Source: Streptomyces violascens
Lineage (GTDB): Bacteria; Actinomycetota; Actinomycetes; Streptomycetales; Streptomycetaceae
DNA: 64,000 nucleotides
Reading direction: 5' to 3'
NCBI RefSeq assembly: GCF_014649955.1
Contig: NZ_BMUA01000016.1
Location: 62,001-126,000, forward strand
Part shown: positions 9,193-17,652 of the stretch, one piece after another
Numbering within the stretch: the first letter of the stretch is position 1
Layout of the letters: each line of letters begins with the position of its first letter
Notes under the pieces: generated by a model
The model's input: only the letters and a program-made list of their open reading frames with translations
Told to the model about the DNA's origin: nothing
The model's database searches: none
Program-made: the position numbers and the translations under genes

Positions 9193-10868
9193 CGGCGTGC
9201 GCCTCCCTCGCGGGCCAGGGCCTCGGGCAGATGGAAGCGGGTCATCGCGGCGTTGGTGCCCGCCGGAATGCGGCCCGGGGTGGCCAGCGAAACGCCGATC
9301 ATGGCGAGGAAACCGACCGGCACGGACCACACGGCGGGCCACGCGAGCAGCGCGTGGAGCAGGCCCGGCGGGGCCACCCCGAGGACGGTGGCGGCGACGG
9401 CGAGCAGCGCCGAGCCACCCCCGAGCAGCAGCCCGGCGGCCGCGCCCGGCGGGGTCAGTCCCCGCCACCAGATGCCGAGGACGAGCAGCGGGCAGAACGA
9501 GGACGCCGACACCGCGAACGCCATCCCCACCGCGTCGGCCACCGGCACCCCGCTGACGAGCAGCGCGCCGATCAGCGGCACGCAGATCGCGAGCGGCGTC
9601 GCGAGGCGGAAGTGGCGTACGCCGCGCGAGGGCAGCACGTCCTGGGTGAGGACTCCGGCGACCGCCATGGTGAGCCCGGAGGCCGTGGACAGGAACGCGG
9701 CGAACGCGCCGCCCGCCACCAGCGCGCCCAGGAGATCGCCGCCGGTGCCGCCGACGAGCCGCTCGGGCAGGAGCAGCACGGCCGCGTCCGCGTCGCCGGT
9801 GAGGGCGAGTTCGGGGGCGTACAGGCGGCCCAGCGCTCCGTAGACGGGCGGCAGCAGGTAGAACGCGCCGATCAGGGCGAGGACGACCACGGTCGCACGG
9901 CGGGCTTCGCGGCCGCCCGGGCTGGTGTAGAAGCGCACGACGACGTGGGGCAGGCCCATGGTGCCGAGGAAGGTCGCCACGATCAGCCCGTAGGTGGCGT
10001 ACAGCGGGTGTTCGGTGCGGGCGGCGCTGCCGGGGACGCGGGTCGCCTCGGCGAGCGCGAGCCGGGTGCCTGCCTCGACGCGGTGCGCGCCCGGCGGGAG
10101 CGTCAGCGCCTCGCCGTTGTGACGGCGGCCGTCGACGGTGCCGTCCGCCCGGACCGGGAGAGGGCCCGTCAGACGCAGGGTCAGGGTGTCGGCGAAGCGG
10201 ACGGTCTGCTGGTGGCGCAGCGCGGCCGGTTCGTCGTAGACGGGACGTGGCGCGCCGTCGCCCTGCCAGGCGAGGACCAGGAAGAACACGGGTATGAGCA
10301 GCGCGGTCAGCTTCAGCCAGTACTGGAAGGCCTGCACGAAGGTGATGGAGCGCATGCCTCCGGCGGCGACCGCGAGCACCACGACGGCCGCGACGAGGAC
10401 CGGCCCGAGCCAGCCCGGCGCACCGGTCAGGATCTTCAACGTCAGCCCCGCTCCCTGGAGTTGGGGCACCAGGTACAGCCAGCCCGCGCCGACCACGAAC
10501 ACGCTCACCAGGCGCCGCACGGCCCGCGATTCGAGCCGCCCCTCGGCGAAGTCGGGCAGCGTGTACGCGCCCGAGCGGCGCAGCGGAGCCGCGACGAAAA
10601 GGAGCAGCACGAGGTATCCGGCGGTGTAGCCGACCGGGTACCAGAGCATGTCGGGGCCCTGGACCAGGACGAGTCCCGCGATGCCGAGGAAGGAGGCGGC
10701 GGAGAGGTATTCGCCGCTGATGGCGGCCGCGTTGAGACCGGGACCGACCGTGCGCGAGGCGACGTAGAAGTCGGAGGTGGTGCGCGAGATGCGCAGGCCG
10801 AACCCGCCCACGAGGACGGTGGCGAGCACGACGGCGGTGACGGCGACCACGGCATACGTCTGGCTCAC
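9189..10868 (-). CDS. Sodium:solute symporter (acetate/monocarboxylate type)
   Basis: A 559-residue SSS-family membrane transporter with about 13 hydrophobic helices. The segments SRTVGPGLNAAAISGEYLSAASFLG and the DUF485 gene just upstream match ActP/MctC-like acetate or pyruvate carriers. A hydrophilic loop of about 110 residues (roughly 205-315) between helices is longer than in ActP. It overlaps both neighbours by ATGA. The substrate is inferred from family and from the DUF485 pairing, not visible in the sequence. Confidence 0.9.
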   Translation of the reverse strand: MSQTYAVVAVTAVVLATVLVGGFGLRISRTTSDFYVASRTVGPGLNAAAISGEYLSAASFLGIAGLVLVQGPDMLWYPVGYTAGYLVLLLFVAAPLRRSGAYTLPDFAEGRLESRAVRRLVSVFVVGAGWLYLVPQLQGAGLTLKILTGAPGWLGPVLVAAVVVLAVAAGGMRSITFVQAFQYWLKLTALLIPVFFLVLAWQGDGAPRPVYDEPAALRHQQTVRFADTLTLRLTGPLPVRADGTVDGRRHNGEALTLPPGAHRVEAGTRLALAEATRVPGSAARTEHPLYATYGLIVATFLGTMGLPHVVVRFYTSPGGREARRATVVVLALIGAFYLLPPVYGALGRLYAPELALTGDADAAVLLLPERLVGGTGGDLLGALVAGGAFAAFLSTASGLTMAVAGVLTQDVLPSRGVRHFRLATPLAICVPLIGALLVSGVPVADAVGMAFAVSASSFCPLLVLGIWWRGLTPPGAAAGLLLGGGSALLAVAATVLGVAPPGLLHALLAWPAVWSVPVGFLAMIGVSLATPGRIPAGTNAAMTRFHLPEALAREGGARR

Positions 10869-11302
10869 GGGGCGGGGCGGCGTTCTGTCGGGCGGCCTTC
10901 TGGCGGGTCGACTCGCGCCGGGTACGGGCCTGTTGGGCGGCTCTCTGTCGGCCGGTCGGCGACCAGACGGGCGAAGTCGCCTTCATTGCGCTCGGCGGTG
11001 CGCACGTACCAGCAGGCGATGAGGCCGAGCGGCGCGTAGACGGCGAAGCCGAGCACCCACCAGGTGACGGCGTCGTCGTCCAGGGCGCGGAAGGCGAGCG
11101 GCAAGGTCGCGACGGTGAGGGCGAGCACCGCGAACCCGGTGAGGGCGGCACGGAGTTGGCCGCGCATCAGGGAGCGCACATAGGCGCCGCCGAGCGCGGT
11201 CTGCTCGTCGATCTCGGACTGGGCGCGGTGGCGCGGCAGCGGGCGGACCCTCCTCGGCTCCCCCGTGACCGTCTCGCGCCGCGCGGCCTGCTCCGGTGAC
11301 AT
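10865..11302 (-). CDS. DUF485 membrane protein, symporter partner
   Basis: A 145-residue protein with two membrane helices (about 52-72 and 82-100) flanked by basic cytoplasmic tails, the DUF485 pattern. DUF485 genes (yjcH in E. coli) usually precede acetate-type symporter genes, as here, and are thought to assist the carrier. Its TGA overlaps the symporter ATG. The C-terminal tail is rich in Pro, Thr and Arg and is probably disordered. Confidence 0.88.
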   Translation of the reverse strand: MSPEQAARRETVTGEPRRVRPLPRHRAQSEIDEQTALGGAYVRSLMRGQLRAALTGFAVLALTVATLPLAFRALDDDAVTWWVLGFAVYAPLGLIACWYVRTAERNEGDFARLVADRPTESRPTGPYPARVDPPEGRPTERRPAP

Positions 11303-11346
11303 GGCGCGGAGTGTACGCAGCCGATCACCGCTCGGGGAAGGCCAGG

Positions 11347-12093
11347 TCAGCGGCTGGTGCGGCGCAGGAGGCGGTCCCGTACCGTGCGGGCGTGGCGCCG
11401 GCTGACGGGGAGCTCGGCGGCGCCGACCCGCACGGTCATGCTGCCCGCGTCCAGGCGGAGTTCGTCGATCCGGTCGAGCGCGACGAGGTGGCTGCGGTGG
11501 ATCCGGACGAAGCCACGGCTGCGCCAGCGTTCCTCCAGGGTGGACAGCGGGATCCGTACGAGGTGGCTGCCGCGGGCGGTGTGCAGCCGGGCGTAGTCGC
11601 CCTGGGCCTCGGCGTACGCGATGTCGGCGACGGGCAGGAAGCGGGTGATACCGCCCAGTTCGACGGGGATCTGGTCGGGCTCCTGGACGCTTGCGCCGCG
11701 GTCGCCGATCAGCTCGGCGACCCGGCGGACCGCTTCGGCGAGCCGCTCTGCGCGCACCGGCTTGAGGACGTAGTCGACGGCCTTCAGGTCGAAGGCCCGG
11801 ACGGCGAAGCCCTCGTGGGCGGTGACGAAGACGATCAGCGGCGGGCGGGCGAACCCGGCGAGCAGGCGGGCGATGTCGAGCCCGGTGAGCCCGGCCATGT
11901 GGATGTCGAGGAAGACCACGTCGACGCCCTGCTCGCCGTCCTCCCCCGCTTCGAGCGCGGCCCCGATCAGCCGCAGCGCCTCGGTGGCGCCGGTGGCGCC
12001 TTCGGCCGAGCCGATCCGGGAGTCGGAGCGCAGCAGGTAGAGGAGTTCTTCGAGGGCCGGGGCTTCGTCGTCGACCGCCAGTACGCGCAGCAT
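11347..12093 (-). CDS. LytTR-family response regulator
   Basis: A 248-residue regulator with an N-terminal receiver domain (VDDEAPALEEL; phosphoacceptor aspartate in VVFLDIHMAG; lysine in DYVLKPV) and a C-terminal LytTR DNA-binding domain (HLVRIPLSTLEERW ... RIHRSHLVALDRI). It is the first gene of the regulator/DUF485/symporter/kinase operon, 44 bases before DUF485, so the signalling proteins and transporter are made together. Start at ATG 12093. It is divergent from the membrane anti-sigma gene at 12217. Confidence 0.93.
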   Translation of the reverse strand: MLRVLAVDDEAPALEELLYLLRSDSRIGSAEGATGATEALRLIGAALEAGEDGEQGVDVVFLDIHMAGLTGLDIARLLAGFARPPLIVFVTAHEGFAVRAFDLKAVDYVLKPVRAERLAEAVRRVAELIGDRGASVQEPDQIPVELGGITRFLPVADIAYAEAQGDYARLHTARGSHLVRIPLSTLEERWRSRGFVRIHRSHLVALDRIDELRLDAGSMTVRVGAAELPVSRRHARTVRDRLLRRTSR

Positions 12094-12180
12094 GAGGCCG
12101 GAGTTTAGGTGGTGTCCGCCGGGCCGTGACCGGGGCCGCGGCCCGCCGGACGCCCCTTGGGCGTGGGATGCCGGTGTGTC

Positions 12181-12210
12181 TTGAGTGTTCCGGACTGATT
12201 CTGCGTACCT
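12181..12210 (+). promoter_or_regulatory. Candidate promoter giving a leaderless transcript
   Basis: TTGAGT at 12181 and GTACCT at 12205 are separated by 18 bases, and the second element ends six bases before the ATG at 12217. No Shine-Dalgarno sequence precedes that ATG. The spacing would place the transcription start at or next to the start codon. Confidence 0.35.
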
Positions 12211-12216
12211 GACGGC

Positions 12217-12837
12217 ATGAGTTCGCCGCAGATCCACGAGGACGTCGGGGCCTATGCCCTCGGCGTGCTCAGTGTCGCCGACACTTTCCGCTTCGAGGAG
12301 CATCTCGCCGGATGCGCCCCGTGCAGACGGGCGTTGACCGAGTTCGGGAGTGTGACGGCGCTGCTCGCCGCGTATGCCGAGGACGGGGCGATGCCGGCGG
12401 GCCCGGTCTCGCCCGCGGTGCTGCACCGGATGCTGGGCGCGGTGGCGAAGCGGCGCCGGCGCGGGCGCACGCTGCGGATCGGCCTGGTGGCCGCGGCCGG
12501 GGTCCTCGTGGTGGGCGGGATCGGCGTCGTCCTGGCACCGGTGGCGCCGCGCTGGCAGGTGGCCTCGCACGCACCCGGCGTGACGGCGTCGCTGGTGACC
12601 GCGCCCAAGGAGTGGGGCACCGATGTGGAGCTCGGCCTCGCGGGCGCGGCGCCCGTCTCGTGCACGCTGGTCGCGGTGGGCCGGGACGGCTCGGAACAGA
12701 CGGTGTCGACTTGGGCGGACCGCGGCGGGCAGCCCGTGCGCATGCGGGGCGCGGCCGCGCTGGCTCAGGACGCCATCGCCCGGTTCGAGGTACGGGCCGC
12801 CGACGGGACCCGGCTTGCGACGATCACCCCCCGGTGA
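12217..12837 (+). CDS. Membrane anti-sigma factor with zinc-binding domain
   Basis: A 206-residue protein. The first ~40 residues hold the ZAS signature (HEDVGAYALGVL, then H-x3-C-x2-C in HLAGCAPC). A single membrane helix at about 88-108 (IGLVAAAGVLVVGGIGVVLA) follows a basic KRRRRGR stop-transfer stretch, then a ~100-residue extracytoplasmic domain with an anti-sigma-K-like beta fold (VSCTLVAVGRDGSEQTVSTW). No sigma gene adjoins it, so its partner is unknown; the ECF gene at 6640 is 5 kb away. It may be translated from a leaderless mRNA. Confidence 0.88.
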   Translation: MSSPQIHEDVGAYALGVLSVADTFRFEEHLAGCAPCRRALTEFGSVTALLAAYAEDGAMPAGPVSPAVLHRMLGAVAKRRRRGRTLRIGLVAAAGVLVVGGIGVVLAPVAPRWQVASHAPGVTASLVTAPKEWGTDVELGLAGAAPVSCTLVAVGRDGSEQTVSTWADRGGQPVRMRGAAALAQDAIARFEVRAADGTRLATITPR

Positions 12838-12844
12838 GCCGGTA

Positions 12845-13705
12845 TCACTTGAGGAGCTTGGACAGGCGCCGGTCGGCGAGGATCTTGCCGCCCGTCTGGC
12901 AGGTCGCGCAGTACTGGAGGGAGGAGTCGGCGAACGACACCTCGCGGACGGTGTCGCCGCAGACCGGGCAGGGCTGTCCGGTCCGGCCGTGCACGCGGAG
13001 CCCGCTCTTCTTCTCCGCCTTGAGACGGCCCGCCGCGAGCCCGTGCGAGCGCTCGACGGCTTCCGTCAGGGTGGCGCGCATCGCCTCGTACAGCGCGGTG
13101 ATCTCGTCCTCGGTGAGGTGGGCGACCGGCTTGAAGGGCGACATCTTCGCCACGTGCAGGATTTCGTCGCTGTACGCGTTCCCGATGCCCGCGATGAGGG
13201 ACTGGTCGCGCAGCGCGCCCTTCAGCCGGCGCCGCTCGCCCGCGAGCAGGGCCGCGAGGTCGTCGCGGCCGAAGCCGGGAGCCAGCGGGTCGGGGCCGAG
13301 CCGGGCGATGCCCGGGACATCCGAGGGATCGTGGACGAGGTAGGCGGCGAGGCTCTTGCGGGTGCCCGCCTCGGTGAGGTCGAAGCCCGCCCCGCCGGCC
13401 AGCGTCACCCGCAGCGCGAGAGGGCCCTTTCCGGGTTTCGGCGGGGCCGTAGGCAGCGTGTCGTACCAGCGCAGCCAGCCCGCGCGGGCGAGGTGGACGC
13501 ACAGGTGCAGCCCGTCGGCGTCGATGTCGAGGAACTTGCCGTGCCGGGCGACACCGGTGACGGTGCGCCCGGCCAGGGCGGTGTACGGCGGGTCGTACGT
13601 CTTCAGGACGCTGATCGCGACGGGCAGAGCGCCCGCGATCTCCTTGCCGACCAGGTGGTCGGAGAGGAAGTCCCGCAGGGCCTCGACTTCGGGCAGTTCC
13701 GGCAT
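12845..13705 (-). CDS. Fpg/Nei-family DNA glycosylase
   Basis: A 286-residue base-excision repair enzyme (glycosylase plus AP lyase). The start MPELPEVE gives the catalytic Pro2-Glu3 pair. The helix-two-turn-helix region has QSLIAGIGNAYSDEILH, and the C-terminal zinc finger is intact (CPVC ... CATC). The LxHLARAGWLRW strand fits the Fpg fold. The substrate (8-oxoguanine or oxidised pyrimidine) cannot be told from sequence; actinobacteria carry several paralogues. It converges with the anti-sigma gene, seven bases away. Confidence 0.93.
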   Translation of the reverse strand: MPELPEVEALRDFLSDHLVGKEIAGALPVAISVLKTYDPPYTALAGRTVTGVARHGKFLDIDADGLHLCVHLARAGWLRWYDTLPTAPPKPGKGPLALRVTLAGGAGFDLTEAGTRKSLAAYLVHDPSDVPGIARLGPDPLAPGFGRDDLAALLAGERRRLKGALRDQSLIAGIGNAYSDEILHVAKMSPFKPVAHLTEDEITALYEAMRATLTEAVERSHGLAAGRLKAEKKSGLRVHGRTGQPCPVCGDTVREVSFADSSLQYCATCQTGGKILADRRLSKLLK

Positions 13706-13734
13706 ACGTACCAGGGTGCACCGGCCGCGCGGGC

Positions 13735-15069
13735 TCAGCGAGCCGCGCTCGCCCCGAGGAGGTCCGCGAGCTCCTGCCCGAAGGATTCGGCGAGCCGGTC
13801 CAGGTCGGGCACGGCCTTGCCGTCGGCGACCAGGCCGATGTGCACCCGGCCGCCGTACGTGGACATGGCGATCGCCAGGGACTGGCCGCGGGCGAGCGGC
13901 GCCATCGGGTGGATCGCGCGCAGCGGGCAGCCGCCGAGCGAGAGCCGGGAGCGGGGCAGCGGCACGCTGGTGACGAGCAGGTCGAAGAGGATGCGGGCCG
14001 CGTTCCCGGCGAGCGGCGCCCCGAACCGGTGCGCAAGCGGCGGCAGTTGATCGGCGAGCAGGGCGACGGCTCCGGCGCCGCGCCCGGGCCCGGCGGCCTT
14101 GTTGCGGTCCATGGCGGCGCGCACCGCGGCGAGCCGGGCCAGCGGGTCGGGCTCGGCGACCGGCAGGCCGAGGAGATACGCGGAGAGCTTGTTGCCGGAG
14201 CCGGGCGGAGCTCCTGGGCGGCGGCGCGAGACGGGGACCAGGGCGCGTGGTTCGGCACCGGGGATGCGCGAGTCGCGCTCCAGGAGCCAGCGGCGCAGCC
14301 CGCCCGCGACGACCGCGAGGAGTACGTCGTTGGCGGTGCCGCCCTCGGCCCTGCGTATCCGCTGGACGTCCTCGTGGTCGAGCACGGCCGTGGCGAGGCG
14401 GCGGGTGCCGCTGGAGTCGGCGGCGAGCGCGGAGCCGGCGCCGAGTTCGAGGCGGCTGGCCCGCATCACGGAGGCGCCGATGCCCACGGCGCGGGTGAGC
14501 TCACCGACCCGGTCGCGGGCGAATCCGGCGACCTGGCGCGGGCCCGGCAGCCAGGAGCGGGGCGGCACGGGGCGCCGGCGCCGGGCGCTCGGGGCTGCGA
14601 GCTGGTCGAGGATGCCCGCGCCGATGGCGACGGCGCGCATGCCGTCGGCGAGCGCGTGGTGCAGTTTGACCAGGACCGCGAAGGCACCGTCGTCCTCGCC
14701 GGTCAGAACGTACATCCGCCAGGGCGGCAGGCCGCGCTCCAGGGGCCGTTCCATCAGCTCCCCTGCCACCCGGACGGCTTCGGTGTCGAAGTCGCCTGCG
14801 GGCAGGCGGACCCTGCGGACGTGGCGGCGTACGTCGAAGTCCTTGTCGGCGACCCAGGCCGCGCCGCCGATGGGCAGCCACACGCCGCGTACGCACATCC
14901 GCAGGCGCCCGATGGCCGCGGCGCGCTCGGCGAGGAGTTCGAGGATCTGCCCGCCGTCGGTGCCGGGACGCGGGTCGAAGTGTGCGAGCGCACCCAGGTG
15001 CATGGGGTGCTCCGCCGATTCGAGGTGCCAGAACGCCAGATCAAGAGGTGCAAGCAGCTCACTGCTCAA
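13735..15069 (-). CDS. WS/DGAT-family O-acyltransferase
   Basis: A roughly 444-residue wax-ester synthase/diacylglycerol acyltransferase relative, which esterifies acyl-CoA to alcohols or diacylglycerol for storage lipid. The N-terminal LLAPLDLAFWHLE and the catalytic HHxxxDG motif (LHHALADGM, about residue 125) are present, with late SNVPGP-like regions replaced by LVTSVPLPRSRLSLGG. No ATG is available. I favour the TTG at 15069 with GAGG six bases upstream; a TTG at 15162 would add 31 unlikely residues. Confidence 0.85.
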   Translation of the reverse strand: MSSELLAPLDLAFWHLESAEHPMHLGALAHFDPRPGTDGGQILELLAERAAAIGRLRMCVRGVWLPIGGAAWVADKDFDVRRHVRRVRLPAGDFDTEAVRVAGELMERPLERGLPPWRMYVLTGEDDGAFAVLVKLHHALADGMRAVAIGAGILDQLAAPSARRRRPVPPRSWLPGPRQVAGFARDRVGELTRAVGIGASVMRASRLELGAGSALAADSSGTRRLATAVLDHEDVQRIRRAEGGTANDVLLAVVAGGLRRWLLERDSRIPGAEPRALVPVSRRRPGAPPGSGNKLSAYLLGLPVAEPDPLARLAAVRAAMDRNKAAGPGRGAGAVALLADQLPPLAHRFGAPLAGNAARILFDLLVTSVPLPRSRLSLGGCPLRAIHPMAPLARGQSLAIAMSTYGGRVHIGLVADGKAVPDLDRLAESFGQELADLLGASAAR

Positions 15070-15289
15070 GAGGGTCCTCGTGTCGGTCGGAAGCCGGTCG
15101 GGCGGCAACGGTGCCGCCCGTACAGAGTGAGCAGTCAAACCCCGACGAACGGTTACGGTCAAGTAATGAGTTGTTACGTATAGTTACCGCCAAGTATTGA
15201 TCAGTTCTTGATCGGGCGTTGTTCCCCCGCCGGACACGGAGCATCGGTACACGCCCCTCAGCGGCCCCTCGTCGCGCTTCTCATGCCTC

Positions 15290-17392
15290 TCAGTGGCCGG
15301 TGCCTCGTTCCGGGACGACGAACTCGCACCACACGCATTTGCCGCTGCCGCGCGACTCCACGCCCCAGACGTCCGCGAGCCGGTCCACCAGCATCAGGCC
15401 GCGCCCGGAGACCCCGGAGGAGCCTGCCTCCCTGCGGCGCGGCAGGGCGCTGGAGCGGTCCTCCACCTCGACGCGCAGGCGGCGCTCGAGGCCGGAGAGG
15501 ACCCGGATGGTGACGATCGCCCCGCCGTCGGTGTGCATCAGGGCATTGGTGATGAGCTCGTCGGCGGCGAGTTCGATCTCGTCGGACCGCTCGCGGGCGC
15601 CCCAGGCCCGGACCGCCGCGCGGATCATGTGGCGGGAGGAGCTGAGCGCCTCCGGGTCGTTCTGCGCGACGTGCTGGCGCAGCCGGCCGCCGCCCTGCGG
15701 CACCTCCATGGCGCTCCGGCGCAGGAGCAGCAGCGCCACGTCGTCGTCGCCGGCCCGCTCGTCGACCACGTCGCAGAGCCGGTCGGCGAGCGCTTCGAGG
15801 TCCTCCGGGCCCGTCCTGACGAGGGAGGCGAGGACCTGCATGCCGTCGTCGAGGTCGGTGCCCGGCTGCTCCACGAGGCCGTCGGTGTAGAGCAACAGGG
15901 TCTGGCCCGGATCGAGTTCGACCGTCGACACCGGGTATTCGAGGCGCCCGAATTCGGCCGAGAGCCCGAGCGGTAGGCCCCCCTCCACCGGCAGTCTGCG
16001 GCAGCTGCCGTCCTGGAGGCGGATCAGCGGGTCGACGTGCCCGGCGCGCACGACCTGCACCACGCCGGTGCTCAGGTCGGCCTCCGCGTAGGTGCAGGTC
16101 GCGAACCGGTCGGTGTCCAGCTCGTACAGGAAGACCGACGCCCGCGCGATCACGGTGGCCGGGGTGTGCCCCTCGGCGGCGTACGCGCGCAGCACGATGC
16201 GCAGCTGCCCCATCACGGCGGCGGCGTGCGTGTCGTGTCCCTGTACGTCGCCGATGGCCACGCCGACGCGTCCACCGGGCAGCGGGATCACGTCGTACCA
16301 GTCGCCGCCGATGTCCCGGCCGAACCGTGCCGAGCGGTAACGGACCGCGAGCTGGGCGCCGGGCACCTCGGGGATGCGGCGCGGCAGCATCGCCTGCTGG
16401 AGGCCTTCGGCGAGGTCGTGCTCCTGCTCGTACAGCATGGCGCGCTGGAGGGACTGGGCGATCGAACTGCCCAGCGCGACAAGGAGGTTGCGCTCGTCGC
16501 TGGTGAATCCCCACTTGTCGCTGTAGAGCAGGCCGATCGCGCCGATGGGGCGGGCCTGGGCGATCAGCGGGAGGTAGGCGGCGGAGGTGATGCCGAGGCC
16601 GCTGATGTTCGGCCACAGGCCCGGATAGGAGTCGGCGAAGTCCTGCGGCGACTCGATGAAGCGGGGTGCGAGGGTGCGGACGACCTCGCTCATCGGGTAC
16701 TGCTCGTCGACCCGGGTCCACCGGGTGCCCGGCACGAAGCTGCCCTCGGGGCCCTCCGCGATCAAGTGGATGCGGCCCGCCTCCAGGAGACCCATCACGA
16801 GGCTGGTGGCGCCGAGGTATTCGGGGCCCTGCGAGTCCTTCATGACGTCGATGACGTCCTTGACGGTCCTGGCGTGCGCGAGGGCGGCGGTGGTGGCCTC
16901 GACGACGCTGGTCGTGCGGCGCCGTTCGTCGTCGAGGCCGACCCGCGCGGTGGACTCGGCGAGCTCCTGGGTGGCATCGCGGACGATCCCGATGATGCGC
17001 AGCGGGCGGCCGGTCTCGTCACGGCGTACGAAGCCCTGGGTGTGGGTCCAGCGCAGGCTCCGGTCGCGGCAGCGGATGCGGAAGTAGACGCCGTAGTTGA
17101 CGCTGCCGTTCTTGAGCGCCTGCGAGACGAGCGCGTCGAGCCTGTTGGCCTCGGCGCGCGGCACCCGGGCGGCCAGCGACTCGGGGCGGTTGTCGTACTC
17201 GTCGGGGCGCAGGTCGAACACGTCGAGCGCGGGCTCGTCCATGTGCATCAGACCGGTGCCGAGGTCCCAGTCGAAACTGCCCATTCGCAGGTCTCGGCCG
17301 TACGAGTGAAGGAAGCGGCAGTCCTCGCCGCCGGCCGGCTCGCCGCAGTGGCACAGTTCGGCCGCCCCTCCGCCCCCTGTACCCGCGTCCAT
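15290..17392 (-). CDS. PAS-GAF-SpoIIE phosphatase with HATPase domain
   Basis: A 700-residue multidomain regulator. An N-terminal C-rich patch (CHCGEPAGGEDC) precedes a PAS domain (about 35-145), a GAF domain (160-335), a PP2C/SpoIIE serine phosphatase (345-560; acidic motifs GGDWYDV, GDVQGHD, TDGLVE, GDDDVALLL) and an HATPase domain of RsbW type (575-695; ELAADELITNALMH). Such proteins control anti-sigma antagonists by dephosphorylation and often also act as kinase. No anti-anti-sigma gene is adjacent. It is a single-gene unit with about 220 bases before the next start. Confidence 0.93.
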   Translation of the reverse strand: MDAGTGGGGAAELCHCGEPAGGEDCRFLHSYGRDLRMGSFDWDLGTGLMHMDEPALDVFDLRPDEYDNRPESLAARVPRAEANRLDALVSQALKNGSVNYGVYFRIRCRDRSLRWTHTQGFVRRDETGRPLRIIGIVRDATQELAESTARVGLDDERRRTTSVVEATTAALAHARTVKDVIDVMKDSQGPEYLGATSLVMGLLEAGRIHLIAEGPEGSFVPGTRWTRVDEQYPMSEVVRTLAPRFIESPQDFADSYPGLWPNISGLGITSAAYLPLIAQARPIGAIGLLYSDKWGFTSDERNLLVALGSSIAQSLQRAMLYEQEHDLAEGLQQAMLPRRIPEVPGAQLAVRYRSARFGRDIGGDWYDVIPLPGGRVGVAIGDVQGHDTHAAAVMGQLRIVLRAYAAEGHTPATVIARASVFLYELDTDRFATCTYAEADLSTGVVQVVRAGHVDPLIRLQDGSCRRLPVEGGLPLGLSAEFGRLEYPVSTVELDPGQTLLLYTDGLVEQPGTDLDDGMQVLASLVRTGPEDLEALADRLCDVVDERAGDDDVALLLLRRSAMEVPQGGGRLRQHVAQNDPEALSSSRHMIRAAVRAWGARERSDEIELAADELITNALMHTDGGAIVTIRVLSGLERRLRVEVEDRSSALPRRREAGSSGVSGRGLMLVDRLADVWGVESRGSGKCVWCEFVVPERGTGH

Positions 17393-17463
17393 GGGGCCAC
17401 GCTAGGCGCAGCCCGGATCACGCGCATCAGGGAGGCGGCGGGAAGGGGCGGGGTGGGGTGGGC

Positions 17464-17560
17464 GAGAAGTGAAACGTCCGTTTCCTGGGGCTCCGCCCCA
17501 GACCCCGTTCGCGCCTCAAGGGCGCTCGTCCTGAAATGCCGGACGGGCTCGAATGCCCCG
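17464..17560. repeat. Dispersed Streptomyces intergenic repeat (CTCCGCCCCAGACCCC type)
   Basis: This non-coding stretch carries TTTCCTGGGGCTCCGCCCC followed by AGACCCCGTTC, CGCCTCAAGGGCG and ATGCCGGACGGGCTCGAA. The order matches a short intergenic element I recall from many Streptomyces genomes. The first part can form the hairpin TGGGGC/GCCCCA. Its role is unknown. Copy number cannot be counted from one window. Confidence 0.6.
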
Positions 17561-17602
17561 GTGCGGGCCGGCGCCACCCTGCTGGGGGCGCGGGGTGGAG
17601 GA

Positions 17603-17637
17603 GCCCCGGTCACCGGCGCGGCACGCCGGTGACCGGG
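17603..17637 (-). terminator. Intrinsic-type terminator hairpin
   Basis: A perfect 15-bp stem (CCCCGGTCACCGGCG and its complement) with a five-base loop lies 16 bases downstream of the DUF6777 gene stop. There is no T tract, which is usual for Streptomyces terminators. Confidence 0.75.
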
Positions 17638-17652
17638 GTCCTACGCACTCCG

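Noticed and set aside
9193..11151. Upstream extension of the histidine kinase frame through the symporter gene
   Set aside because: The extension is low-complexity Arg/Ala/Pro sequence opposite or out of frame with the symporter and DUF485 genes; the ATG at 9192 with ATGA overlap is natural.
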